This document shows, piece by piece, positions 9,945 to 19,138 of a DNA stretch of 32,115 nucleotides. The number at the start of each line of letters is the position of its first letter. The stretch's first letter is position 1. The translations under genes and the position numbers were made by a program. The notes beneath the pieces were generated by a model. It did no database searches. It saw nothing but the letters and a program-made list of their open reading frames with translations, and was not told where the DNA came from. The DNA comes from Candidatus Accumulibacter contiguus. GTDB taxonomy: Bacteria > Pseudomonadota > Gammaproteobacteria > Burkholderiales > Rhodocyclaceae. The DNA lies in contig NZ_SPMX01000076.1 in the NCBI RefSeq assembly GCF_012940005.1, forward strand, positions 1 to 32,115. Direction: 5' to 3'.

Positions 9945-9950
9945 GGGCTG

Positions 9951-9980
9951 TTCACATGCGCTGGCCATTCCACCTATAAT
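9951..9980 (+). promoter_or_regulatory. Promoter of mscL
   Basis: TTCACA at 9951-9956 and TATAAT at 9975-9980, 18 bases apart, match the sigma-70 consensus in 11 of 12 positions. Start of transcription would fall near 9987, leaving a leader of about 64 bases before the mscL ATG. Confidence 0.65.
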
Positions 9981-10050
9981 CGCGCGCCGAGTCGAGGAAG
10001 AGGGCTCGGCTTCCCGGAAACAATTTCAGAAACAACGTAAAGGATTCGCC

Positions 10051-10485
10051 ATGAGCATGGTGCAGGAGTTCAAAGAGTTTGCCATGAAAGGCAATGTCAT
10101 GGATCTCGCCGTCGGCGTGATCATTGGCGGAGCCTTTGGCAAGATTGTCGATTCGGTGGTTGCTGATCTGATCATGCCCTTCATTGCCTGGATCATGGGT
10201 GGCAAACTCGACTTCTCGGGCATGTTCCTGGTGCTCGGGACCATCCCGGAGGGTACCGCGAGGACCCTGGATGCACTCAAGAAGGCGCAGGTTCCGGTGT
10301 TCGCCTACGGCAGCTTCCTCACCATCCTGGTGAATTTCATCATTCTTGCCTTCATCATCTTCGTGATGATCAAGCAGATGAATCGTCTGAAGCGGAGCGA
10401 GCCGCCTGCCACAGCTGCGCCACCACCCGAGCCGGCCGAAGAAGTGCTGTTGCTGCGCGAGATTCGCGACAACCTGAAGAAATAG
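10051..10485 (+). CDS. mscL: Large-conductance mechanosensitive channel MscL
   Basis: MscL forms a pentameric inner-membrane pore that opens under membrane tension and releases solutes during osmotic down-shock. The 144-residue protein has the conserved amphipathic N-terminus ([20 protein letters not shown]), the glycine-rich first helix ([20 protein letters not shown]), a periplasmic loop, a second helix around residues 88-110 ([19 protein letters not shown]) and the charged C-terminal bundle ([14 protein letters not shown]). The Pro/Ala-rich linker before the bundle makes it slightly longer than the E. coli protein (136). The start at 10051 follows AAAGGA and agrees with the family. Its stop lies one base from the convergent stop of the M16 peptidase, so no intergenic terminator fits there. 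Confidence 0.97.
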   Translation: MSMVQEFKEFAMKGNVMDLAVGVIIGGAFGKIVDSVVADLIMPFIAWIMGGKLDFSGMFLVLGTIPEGTARTLDALKKAQVPVFAYGSFLTILVNFIILAFIIFVMIKQMNRLKRSEPPATAAPPPEPAEEVLLLREIRDNLKK

Positions 10486-10486
10486 G

Positions 10487-13267
10487 CTAACGGTCATGGC
10501 TGTGGCGACTCGTCAATTGGACTCGTCCGTTGGCAATACCCTTGCGGGTGTCGCCGGCGATGACCAGCGTCATTTGCTCGGGGTCGATGTACTTGCGGAA
10601 AGCGGCGCTGACTTCTGACGGGGTGACGGCCATCAGCCTGGCTTCGAAGTCTTTCGAAAACTGCCAGTTGCGGCCAAGATCGAGAAAGTTCATCCAGCGG
10701 GAGGCAACCGCATTGTCCTGCGAGCGGGCGACGGCACGCTCTTGGATGATGCCCTTCCTGGCCGCGGCGACCTCTTCGCTGGTGAAACCGTCGCGGCGCG
10801 CCCGCCGCAGTTCTTCGAGGAAGGCCTGTTCGGCACGGGCCGCGTTCTGCGGAGCCACCATCACCGCCACATTCCAGCTCGACAGTGGCTGGCGGCTGCC
10901 CATCGACAGGCTCGATCCGGCGCTGTAGCTGAGGCCTTCCTTCTGGCGCAGGCGATCGACCATGCGGCTCGACAGGCCGGAATGACCGCCGAAGATATCA
11001 TTCGCGACGTACAGGGCGGCAGCGTCGGGATCGTCGTCGCGCAGCCGGATGTCGATGCGCGCGCGCAGGAAAGCGTTTTCTTTGTCGGGCGTGTCGATCA
11101 CGATCCGCTGCGCTGGCACGCTGCGGTATTCGCGATCGAGGCGTTGATACGGCGATCTTGAGACGTGCTCCGGGAATAGCCTCAGCAGTTCGTCATTGAT
11201 CACTTTTTCATTGAAATCGCCGACGATGGCGATCTCGCCGCGGGCGGTTCCGATGAGGTCGCGCTGATAGCGGATGACCTCGTCCAGGGTCACCTGGCGT
11301 AGCTGTTGGATGCGTTCCTGCAGTGAGGCATGGTAACGGGGATCGCCAGGCGGATAGGTGTTGAAGTGCGTGTTCAGGGTGTCGTTCGACAATGTTTCCG
11401 GATTGTCGAGCTGGGATTGCAGTGTGGTCAGCATCTCCCGGCGAAGTTCCTCGAACTCGGCTGGCGGGAAACTGGGATCCTGGAGTAGTTGCGCAACCAG
11501 TTCCAGCGCCTCGGGCAGCTTGTCGTGGGTCGTTTCAAAGTTCGTCAGGCGGCCTTGAACTTTCAAACGTGTGAGTTGGTCGGCAATCTGCTGGCGGCTC
11601 AGGCGGCTGGTGCCGCGGGAGAGCATGGCAATCGCCAGCGTGCCGGCAATGTTGCGGTTCTGCAGCGAGCTTTCGTCACCCCAGCGGAAGCTCATCGCCA
11701 CGTTCACGGTTTGCCCACGGTTCCTTTTCGGCAACAGCGCAAGCTTCAGATCGCCGAAGGTCTGCAGGCGGGTGCGTCGATCGAGATTCTCGTAGGAGGG
11801 ATCGAAAGTCTCGCCGACATCGCCATTTTTCTGCGGCTTGAAATTGGCCAGCAGCTCGGCTGCGTTCGGTGCCTGGGGAACCTCGGCGCGTTGTGGAGAA
11901 TCGTCGGGAATGAAGGTGCCGAGGACGCGGTTGTCGCGAACGAAGTACTTGGCAGCGGCAGCGTCGAGCTGTGTCGTCCTGATCTGGTCGAGTTGATCCC
12001 GGCCGTAAAAGAAGAGCCGCCAGTCACCGAGCGCAATGTACTCTGACAGCATCACCGCGAAGGCCTCCGGATCGGCCAGAGCCCGTTCGTAGGCGGTGCG
12101 TGACTGTTCGACCGCACGATCGAGTTCAGCGGCGGTTGCGGCTTCCTTGGCGAAGCCGCCCTCGATCACCTCGATCATCTTGTCGCGAACACGATCGAGT
12201 GCTTCGCCCTTGTGGAGCAGCGCGCCGAAGACCACAAAGCCAGGCTCGCGCGCGTCGATGCCATAGGAAAACACCTGTGTCGCCAGTCCGCTCTGCACCA
12301 GCGCCCGGTAGAGGCGACCATTCGGGGTATCACCGAGCACTTCGACAGCCATGCCGATGGCTTCAGAGTCAGGATGCAGGCTGGACGGCGTGCGGTAGGC
12401 GAGGGTCACGAGCTGTACCTCGCCCTTGCGTCGGATCGTGAATTGGCGCTCGCCATCGGCCGTCGGTTCGACCGTCCATTGCTTTGGCAGTACGCGTGTA
12501 GGTTTCGGCAGTTTGCCAAAGGTGGCGGCAATCGCGCGGAGGGCCTGGTGCTCGTCGAACTTGCCGGCCACCGTCAATACGGCGTTGTCGGGCTGGTAAT
12601 ATTTTCGGTAGAAAGCCTGCAGGTTTTCTATTTTGACGTTCTCGATGTCGCTGCGCGCACCGATCGTGCTGTTGCCGTAATTGTGCCAGTCAAAGAGCAT
12701 AGACTGCATGCGCTTCAACATCACGCTGGACGGATTGTTTTCGCCCATCTCGAATTCATTGCGCACGACACTCATTTCGCTGTCGAGGTCTTTCCTGGCG
12801 ATGAACGAGTTGACCATCGCGTCGGCGCTCCACGCGAGAGCCCACTTGAGGTTGTCTTCGCTGGCCGGGAAGGTGAGATAGTAATTCGTCCGATCGAGCC
12901 AGGTGCTGCCGTTGATCTCGAAGCCGCGCGCCTTGAATTGCCGGGCCGGATCGACGAAATTCTTTGATCCCTTGAAGATCAGATGTTCGAGCAGATGTGC
13001 CATGCCCGTCTCGCCATAGTTCTCCTGGTGCGAACCGACCAGATAGGTGACGTTGACGGTGGCAGTGGGTTTGGCCGCATCGGGAAAAAGGATGCAGCGC
13101 AGGCCATTGGCCAGGCGGTACTCGCTGATGCCTTCGACGGTGGCCAGCTTGTCGACGCCGGCTGGCAGTGGCGTCGAAGCGGATTGCCTGGCCTCAGCGG
13201 TCGGCGGCAGCAGGCTCAGCGTCAGCCACGACAACAGGCATGCCAGAGTTTTCATCCAACGATTCAT
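10487..13267 (-). CDS. Periplasmic M16-family zinc metallopeptidase (pitrilysin-like)
   Basis: This 926-residue two-lobe M16 peptidase begins with a signal peptide (MNRWMKTLACLLSWLTLSLL, probably cleaved near TAEA), so it should act in the periplasm. The inverted zinc motif HLLEH sits at residues 91-95, with the downstream glutamate region MSVVRNEFEMGENN. The first M16 pair is catalytic; the second half (from about residue 490) repeats the fold with no second zinc motif, and contains the Arg/Tyr-type substrate-binding region (GLSYSAGSSLSMGSRQPL). The family degrades peptides inside a closed chamber; the substrate is unknown. The ATG at 13267 is preceded by GGAG at good spacing and gives the signal peptide; the open frame continues upstream but has no better start. 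Confidence 0.92.
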   Translation of the reverse strand: MNRWMKTLACLLSWLTLSLLPPTAEARQSASTPLPAGVDKLATVEGISEYRLANGLRCILFPDAAKPTATVNVTYLVGSHQENYGETGMAHLLEHLIFKGSKNFVDPARQFKARGFEINGSTWLDRTNYYLTFPASEDNLKWALAWSADAMVNSFIARKDLDSEMSVVRNEFEMGENNPSSVMLKRMQSMLFDWHNYGNSTIGARSDIENVKIENLQAFYRKYYQPDNAVLTVAGKFDEHQALRAIAATFGKLPKPTRVLPKQWTVEPTADGERQFTIRRKGEVQLVTLAYRTPSSLHPDSEAIGMAVEVLGDTPNGRLYRALVQSGLATQVFSYGIDAREPGFVVFGALLHKGEALDRVRDKMIEVIEGGFAKEAATAAELDRAVEQSRTAYERALADPEAFAVMLSEYIALGDWRLFFYGRDQLDQIRTTQLDAAAAKYFVRDNRVLGTFIPDDSPQRAEVPQAPNAAELLANFKPQKNGDVGETFDPSYENLDRRTRLQTFGDLKLALLPKRNRGQTVNVAMSFRWGDESSLQNRNIAGTLAIAMLSRGTSRLSRQQIADQLTRLKVQGRLTNFETTHDKLPEALELVAQLLQDPSFPPAEFEELRREMLTTLQSQLDNPETLSNDTLNTHFNTYPPGDPRYHASLQERIQQLRQVTLDEVIRYQRDLIGTARGEIAIVGDFNEKVINDELLRLFPEHVSRSPYQRLDREYRSVPAQRIVIDTPDKENAFLRARIDIRLRDDDPDAAALYVANDIFGGHSGLSSRMVDRLRQKEGLSYSAGSSLSMGSRQPLSSWNVAVMVAPQNAARAEQAFLEELRRARRDGFTSEEVAAARKGIIQERAVARSQDNAVASRWMNFLDLGRNWQFSKDFEARLMAVTPSEVSAAFRKYIDPEQMTLVIAGDTRKGIANGRVQLTSRHSHDR

Positions 13268-13331
13268 CACGACCACTCCAAGAGATGCGCAGTTTGCTGT
13301 CTGCAGCCTGGCAGGAAGTGCCGGTGGCACG

Positions 13332-13337
13332 ATTATA
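13332..13337 (-). promoter_or_regulatory. -10 element (TATAAT) of the M16 peptidase promoter
   Basis: On the minus strand a perfect TATAAT lies 65 bases upstream of the peptidase ATG. The matching -35 is poor. A leader of roughly 60 bases would result. Confidence 0.45.
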
Positions 13338-13399
13338 GCTTGCCAGAACGAGAACGGCCCGCTCAGAGGGAGGGCTGGGCGGGCCGGGTACAACGATCA

Positions 13400-13438
13400 C
13401 TGTCACGCGGGGGAGGGGGAGGGGGGAGGGCGTGACAG
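13400..13438 (+). other. Inverted repeat enclosing a potential G-quadruplex
   Basis: Perfect 9-base arms CTGTCACGC (13400-13408) and GCGTGACAG (13430-13438) enclose a loop made only of G runs separated by single As (runs of 5, 5, 6 and 2-3 Gs, counting the arm borders). Four G tracts with one-base loops is the strongest kind of quadruplex motif. It lies 60-130 bases upstream of the peptidase promoter region and could act in DNA or in RNA. Confidence 0.75.
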
Positions 13439-13721
13439 CGACGAAACAGAGAATAGCTAATGCGGACCCGGTAATCTGTTGCTTCTCTGTCCCTGTTGTG
13501 TAACGGGGTGTGATCTGCCCAGCGATCGCTGCGAATGATGCGGGACGGGTTTTCGATCGAGCGCCGATGACTATCGTCGCTGCTGCTGTCGATTGCTATT
13601 GCCTTTTCCCCATTGAAGCTGGCATTATTCTGTCGTCAAGTCGCAGTGTCCTACCTGCGCTATCGGTCGCCGGCCAATCGTGCGGCGAGTTCGGGTCAAT
13701 AAAGCAACAAAGGAGCGGGCA

Positions 13722-14000
13722 ATGACTCAGGAAAAGGAAGACATCGGTGTAGCGACAGTCGTGCTGGAGCGCTTGGAAAAGGAACGCTTGCCCAGAGCGC
13801 TCGATCTGAAAGCAAAGGTGGACGCGGGTGAGTGCCTCGACGACATGGACATCGCCTTTCTGGAGCGTGTATTTGCCGATTCCGAAGAAGTGAAACCCAT
13901 CCTCGGTCGGCACCCCGAATATCAGGATCTGGCGGCAAGAATGGCCAGTCTCTACGAAGAGATCACCGCCAAGGCGCTTGAGAACGAGAAGTCCGCCTGA
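13722..14000 (+). CDS. Small conserved-looking hypothetical protein
   Basis: I do not recognise this family. The predicted product has 92 residues, is acidic, Leu/Ala/Glu-rich and probably all-helical, with no signal peptide or membrane segment. A clear ribosome-binding site (AAAGGAGCGGGCA then ATG) supports the start at 13722; the open frame extends a little upstream but lacks such a site. A middle segment (AGECLDDMDIAFLERVFADS) and a C-terminal segment (YEEITAKALENE) look like amphipathic helices. It stands alone before the chemotaxis-receptor remnant on the other strand. Confidence 0.7.
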   Translation: MTQEKEDIGVATVVLERLEKERLPRALDLKAKVDAGECLDDMDIAFLERVFADSEEVKPILGRHPEYQDLAARMASLYEEITAKALENEKSA

Positions 14001-14030
14001 CGGTAGTCGTGGTGCGGTGCGGGCAAGCGC

Positions 14031-14219
14031 TTAAACCTTCATCCTGTCGACACTGGCTTTCAGGCTTCTGGCCAGTTGTTCGAGGCTGCTTGCGGAACGG
14101 GATACTTCCCTGGCCGGGGCGCCATTGTCTTCAATCCTCTGTGTGGCATCAATCATGGTGGCGATTTCCTGAGTGGAAACCGTCGTCCGTTCAGCAGAAT
14201 TGTAGCGGTCCGTGAATTC
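14031..14219 (-). pseudogene. Remnant of a methyl-accepting chemotaxis protein (C-terminal tail)
   Basis: Read on the minus strand, 62 codons end in the pattern typical of receptor C-termini: STQEIATMIDATQRIEDN, then AREVSRSASSLEQLARSL and SVDRMKV followed by TAA. In intact receptors this segment follows the signalling hairpin tip. Here an in-frame stop at 14220-14222 precedes it, and no start codon or upstream receptor sequence is present, since the kdp control region begins there. It is therefore a truncated relic, probably left when the kdp locus or its neighbour was rearranged. Confidence 0.65.
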
Positions 14220-14283
14220 TTATCGTTCCTTTACAGGCGGCAAGGCTCTTCTTAGACCATCTTGATGTTCCGATGTCTAATAT
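14217..14283 (+). promoter_or_regulatory. Candidate kdp promoter and KdpE-binding region
   Basis: A T-rich stretch at 14217-14240 (TTCTTATCGTTCCTTTACAG) resembles the E. coli KdpE site, which has TTATA and TTTACA half-sites in similar arrangement, as I remember it. Downstream, TAATAT at 14278-14283 could be the -10 of an activator-dependent promoter; the nearest -35-like hexamer is poorly spaced, as expected if KdpE is needed. The small ORF start lies 35 bases further on. Confidence 0.35.
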
Positions 14284-14317
14284 TCTTCTGGTCGACACAC
14301 TGATACGGAGGAATGTA

Positions 14318-14413
14318 ATGGACATCGTCTATCTAGCCGCTCTCGCTGCCCTGTTCGGCGTCGCTGTGGCTCTGGTCAAGGGCTTCGCGCGACTTGCGGG
14401 GAGAAGCGCATGA
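14318..14413 (+). CDS. Small membrane protein preceding kdpF
   Basis: A 31-residue ORF ([20 protein letters not shown] then a short basic tail [11 protein letters not shown]) starts after a strong GGAGG site and ends in an ATGA overlap with kdpF. It is one transmembrane helix with positive residues at the C-terminal side. Similar short ORFs occur before kdpF in other proteobacteria as far as I recall, but I know of no assigned role. It may stabilise the pump or simply couple translation into kdpF. Confidence 0.65.
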   Translation: MDIVYLAALAALFGVAVALVKGFARLAGRSA

Positions 14414-14502
14414 ACCTGCTGACGCTGTTGGCCGGGCTTGCCGCTGCTGGCCTGTTGATCTACCTGATTGCGGCGCTGCTGTTTTCGGAGGATTTTTCAT
14501 GA
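14410..14502 (+). CDS. kdpF: Potassium-transporting ATPase subunit KdpF
   Basis: This 30-residue single-helix peptide ([20 protein letters not shown] then [10 protein letters not shown]) matches the size and the Y-L-x-x-A-L-hydrophobic-x-E ending of KdpF. KdpF is a small lipid-like stabiliser of the KdpABC high-affinity potassium pump in the inner membrane. It overlaps the preceding small ORF and kdpA by ATGA on both sides, with a GGGGAG site inside the preceding ORF. Confidence 0.88.
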   Translation: MNLLTLLAGLAAAGLLIYLIAALLFSEDFS

Positions 14503-16307
14503 GCAACCATGCCTGGTTGTTGCTCGGTCTGTATCTGGGCATTCTGCTGCTTCTGGTCAGACCGCTGGGAATTTACATCGCCAGGGTAATGATGATGGAA
14601 AATCGCGTGACCTTGGTCACCCGATTCGAAGACACGCTATTCCGGATGTGTGGCATCGAGCGTAAAGAAGACATGGGCTGGCTGAAATACTCTTTCGCCG
14701 TGTTGCTGTTCAACGCGCTCGGCCTGCTGACCGTCTATGCCCTGCAGCGCCTGCAGGTCTGGCTACCGTTGAATCCGCAGGCCATGGCCAATGTCAGCCC
14801 GGATTCCGCGTTCAACACGGCGGTCAGTTTCGTCACCAATACCAACTGGCAGGGGTACGGTGGTGAATCGACAATGGGCTACCTGACGCAGATGCTGGGC
14901 CTGACGGTGCAGAACTTCCTTTCAGCGGCCACCGGCATTGTCGTCGTCATTGCCCTGATTCGCGGTTTTGTGCGGCATGTTTCGGCGGGCATCGGTAATG
15001 CGTGGGTGGACCTGTTGCGCGTTACCCTCTGGATTCTTCTGCCGCTGTCGTCGCTTTTCGCGCTGTTTCTGGCGAGCCAGGGCGTAATCCAGAATTTTGC
15101 TGCCTACCAGGATGTGAGCACGCTGGAAGTCACGAAATACGACAATCCGAAGCTCGACGCCGCTGCTCAGCCGCTCAGGGATGAAAAGGGCAACGCCATA
15201 ACCGAGCCGGCGACGACATCGACCCAGACCTTGCCGATGGGTCCGGTTGCCTCGCAGGAGGCGATCAAAATGATTGGCACCAACGGCGGCGGTTTCTTCA
15301 ATGCCAACTCGGCGCATCCCTTTGAGAATCCGACGCCATTGGTCAACTTCCTGCAAATGCTGTCGATTTTCCTGATTCCCGGAGCGCTGTGCATTGCCTT
15401 CGGTTGCATCGTTGGCGACGAACGCCAGGGCTGGACGGTGCTGGCCGCGATGACGGTACTCTTCGTCACCTTTGCCATCGCAGCGATCTGTTTCGAGCAA
15501 CAGGGCAACCCGCTGCTGGCGAAGGTCGCCACCGGCGATACCCTCGTAAGCACCACGGCATTGGCCGACGGCAACATGGAAGGCAAGGAGACACGCTTTG
15601 GCATCGCCGACTCCGCTTTGTTTGCCACCATCACCACCGCTGCCTCGTGCGGCGCCGTGAATTCGATGCACGACTCCTTTACGCCCTTGGGAGGTCTGGT
15701 GCCACTGGTCAATATGCAACTCGGTGAAGTGGTGTTCGGCGGCGTCGGTTCCGGCCTCTACGGCATGCTGGTCTTCGCCGTTCTGGCGGTATTCATCGCT
15801 GGCCTGATGATTGGACGTACACCGGAATACCTGGGCAAAAAGATCGAGTCGCACGAGATGAAGATGACCTCGATCGCCATCCTCGTCACCCCCCTGCTGG
15901 TTCTCGTCGGCACCGCCATTGCGGTGATGACCGAAGCCGGTCGTGCCGGCATCGCCAATCCGGGCGCGCATGGCTTTTCCGAAATCCTCTATGCCCTATC
16001 GTCGGCAGCCAACAATAACGGCAGCGCCTTCGCCGGGCTGTCCGCCAATACGCCCTTCTACAACGTCCTGCTGGCCGTGGCGATGTGGTTTGGCCGCTTT
16101 GGCGTGATCCTGCCGGTGTTGGCCATGGCCGGGTCGCTGGCGGCCAAGAAGCGGGTTGCCGCCACTGCCGGCACGCTGCCGACGCACGGCCCGCTGTTCG
16201 TCACGCTGTTGATTGGCTCCGTGTTGCTGGTCGGACTGCTCAACTATGTACCCGCGCTGGCGCTCGGTCCGCTGGTCGAACACCTGGTGTTGTGGCCTGC
16301 CCGTTGA
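14499..16307 (+). CDS. kdpA: Potassium-transporting ATPase, channel subunit KdpA
   Basis: KdpA is the potassium-selecting subunit of the KdpFABC pump, related to SKT-type channels, in the inner membrane. The 602-residue protein shows the repeated pore-filter regions characteristic of the family: [58 protein letters not shown] and [13 protein letters not shown]. About ten hydrophobic helices are present. The start at 14499 ([14 protein letters not shown]) overlaps the kdpF stop; the open frame runs further upstream through kdpF in another frame and is not used. kdpB follows after 16 bases. Confidence 0.97.
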   Translation: MSNHAWLLLGLYLGILLLLVRPLGIYIARVMMMENRVTLVTRFEDTLFRMCGIERKEDMGWLKYSFAVLLFNALGLLTVYALQRLQVWLPLNPQAMANVSPDSAFNTAVSFVTNTNWQGYGGESTMGYLTQMLGLTVQNFLSAATGIVVVIALIRGFVRHVSAGIGNAWVDLLRVTLWILLPLSSLFALFLASQGVIQNFAAYQDVSTLEVTKYDNPKLDAAAQPLRDEKGNAITEPATTSTQTLPMGPVASQEAIKMIGTNGGGFFNANSAHPFENPTPLVNFLQMLSIFLIPGALCIAFGCIVGDERQGWTVLAAMTVLFVTFAIAAICFEQQGNPLLAKVATGDTLVSTTALADGNMEGKETRFGIADSALFATITTAASCGAVNSMHDSFTPLGGLVPLVNMQLGEVVFGGVGSGLYGMLVFAVLAVFIAGLMIGRTPEYLGKKIESHEMKMTSIAILVTPLLVLVGTAIAVMTEAGRAGIANPGAHGFSEILYALSSAANNNGSAFAGLSANTPFYNVLLAVAMWFGRFGVILPVLAMAGSLAAKKRVAATAGTLPTHGPLFVTLLIGSVLLVGLLNYVPALALGPLVEHLVLWPAR

Positions 16308-16323
16308 TTGACTGGAGAATTCG

Positions 16324-18390
<2,067 letters not shown>

Positions 18391-18400
18391 GGAGGTATCC

Positions 18401-18976
18401 ATGAAAATGCTGCTGCGTCCCGCCATTTCGCTGTTCGTCTTGCTGTCGCTCATTACCGGTGTTCTGTATCCGCTCCTGGTCACCGGCGTGGCCCGGATCG
18501 CCTTTCCTGCCGCCGCCGGAGGCAGCCTGATCATCAAGGACGGCAAACCGATCGGCTCTGCACTGATCGGCCAGAACTTCAGCGATCCGAAGTACTTCTG
18601 GGGCCGCCCATCGGCGACGGCACCCCAACCCTATAACGCTGCCGCATCCTCGGGCTCGAACCAGGGACCCTTGAACCCAGCCCTCGCCGATGCCGTCAAG
18701 AGTCGGGTCGAGGCGCTGCACGCCGCCGACCCTGGCAACCAGCGACCCATACCGATCGACCTGCTCACGGCTTCGGCCAGCGGTCTCGACCCGCACATCA
18801 GCCCGGCCGCTGCCGACTACCAGGCGGAGCGCGTCGCCCGCGCCCGCCATCTCGAGATGAAGGCCGTGCGGCAACTGCTTGCCGAGAATACTGAAGGCCG
18901 CGACCTCGGCGTCTTCGGTGAACCGCGGGTGCATGTCCTCAGGCTCAACCTCGCCCTCGACGCGCTGCCGCAGTGA
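18401..18976 (+). CDS. kdpC: Potassium-transporting ATPase subunit KdpC
   Basis: KdpC is the single-pass subunit that associates with KdpA and KdpB and is thought to aid assembly or ATP binding. The 191-residue protein has one N-terminal membrane helix ([20 protein letters not shown]) and the family signatures [32 protein letters not shown] and [21 protein letters not shown] site lies before the ATG, ten bases after the kdpB stop. Confidence 0.97.
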   Translation: MKMLLRPAISLFVLLSLITGVLYPLLVTGVARIAFPAAAGGSLIIKDGKPIGSALIGQNFSDPKYFWGRPSATAPQPYNAAASSGSNQGPLNPALADAVKSRVEALHAADPGNQRPIPIDLLTASASGLDPHISPAAADYQAERVARARHLEMKAVRQLLAENTEGRDLGVFGEPRVHVLRLNLALDALPQ

Positions 18977-19018
18977 ACACCGGCGGCCTCGCAGGCGGGC
19001 GTGTCGGCATCGGAAAGG

Positions 19019-19138
19019 ATGAACTTCAAGGTGATGCCTGAACTGGAGTGGGAATACGGCTACCCGCTGGCGTTGGCCATGATCGCTGGTGCCATGGGGT
19101 TTCTCTTCTTCCGCTTTAGGCGCCTGGGCTGGCTATGA
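19019..19138 (+). CDS. CorA-tail microprotein between kdpC and kdpD
   Basis: A 39-residue ORF reads MNFKVMPELEWEYGYPLALA, one hydrophobic helix, then FRFRRLGWL and a stop. This is the exact layout of the C-terminus of CorA-type magnesium channels: the MN of the GMN selectivity motif, MPEL, W..GYP, the second membrane helix and the basic RR.GWL tail. No other part of CorA is present upstream. Its stop overlaps the kdpD start as ATGA, so translation of kdpD is probably coupled to it. The ribosome-binding site is weak; a GTG at 19001 is an alternative start. It is either a relic of a corA gene fused into the operon or a functional small membrane peptide. Confidence 0.65.
   Translation: MNFKVMPELEWEYGYPLALAMIAGAMGFLFFRFRRLGWL

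Larger units (their letters stand above)
13268..13721. other. Intergenic region with G-run hairpin upstream of the M16 peptidase gene
   Basis: About 450 bases without a convincing gene separate the divergent M16 peptidase and the small hypothetical gene at 13722. It holds the minus-strand -10 element at 13332 and the inverted repeat with a G-run loop at 13400-13438. The rest (13440-13700) shows no recognisable RNA or gene. Confidence 0.5.

Noticed and set aside
10489-10505. ACGGTCATGGC near the end of the M16 gene, like the left arm of the intergenic repeats
   Set aside because: Only 11 bases match the arm at 28947 and the other repeat blocks are absent; it is coding for the peptidase C-terminus.
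14922-15971. 349-codon minus-strand frame opposite kdpA
   Set aside because: kdpA with its pore motifs occupies the plus strand; the antisense frame lacks any domain.
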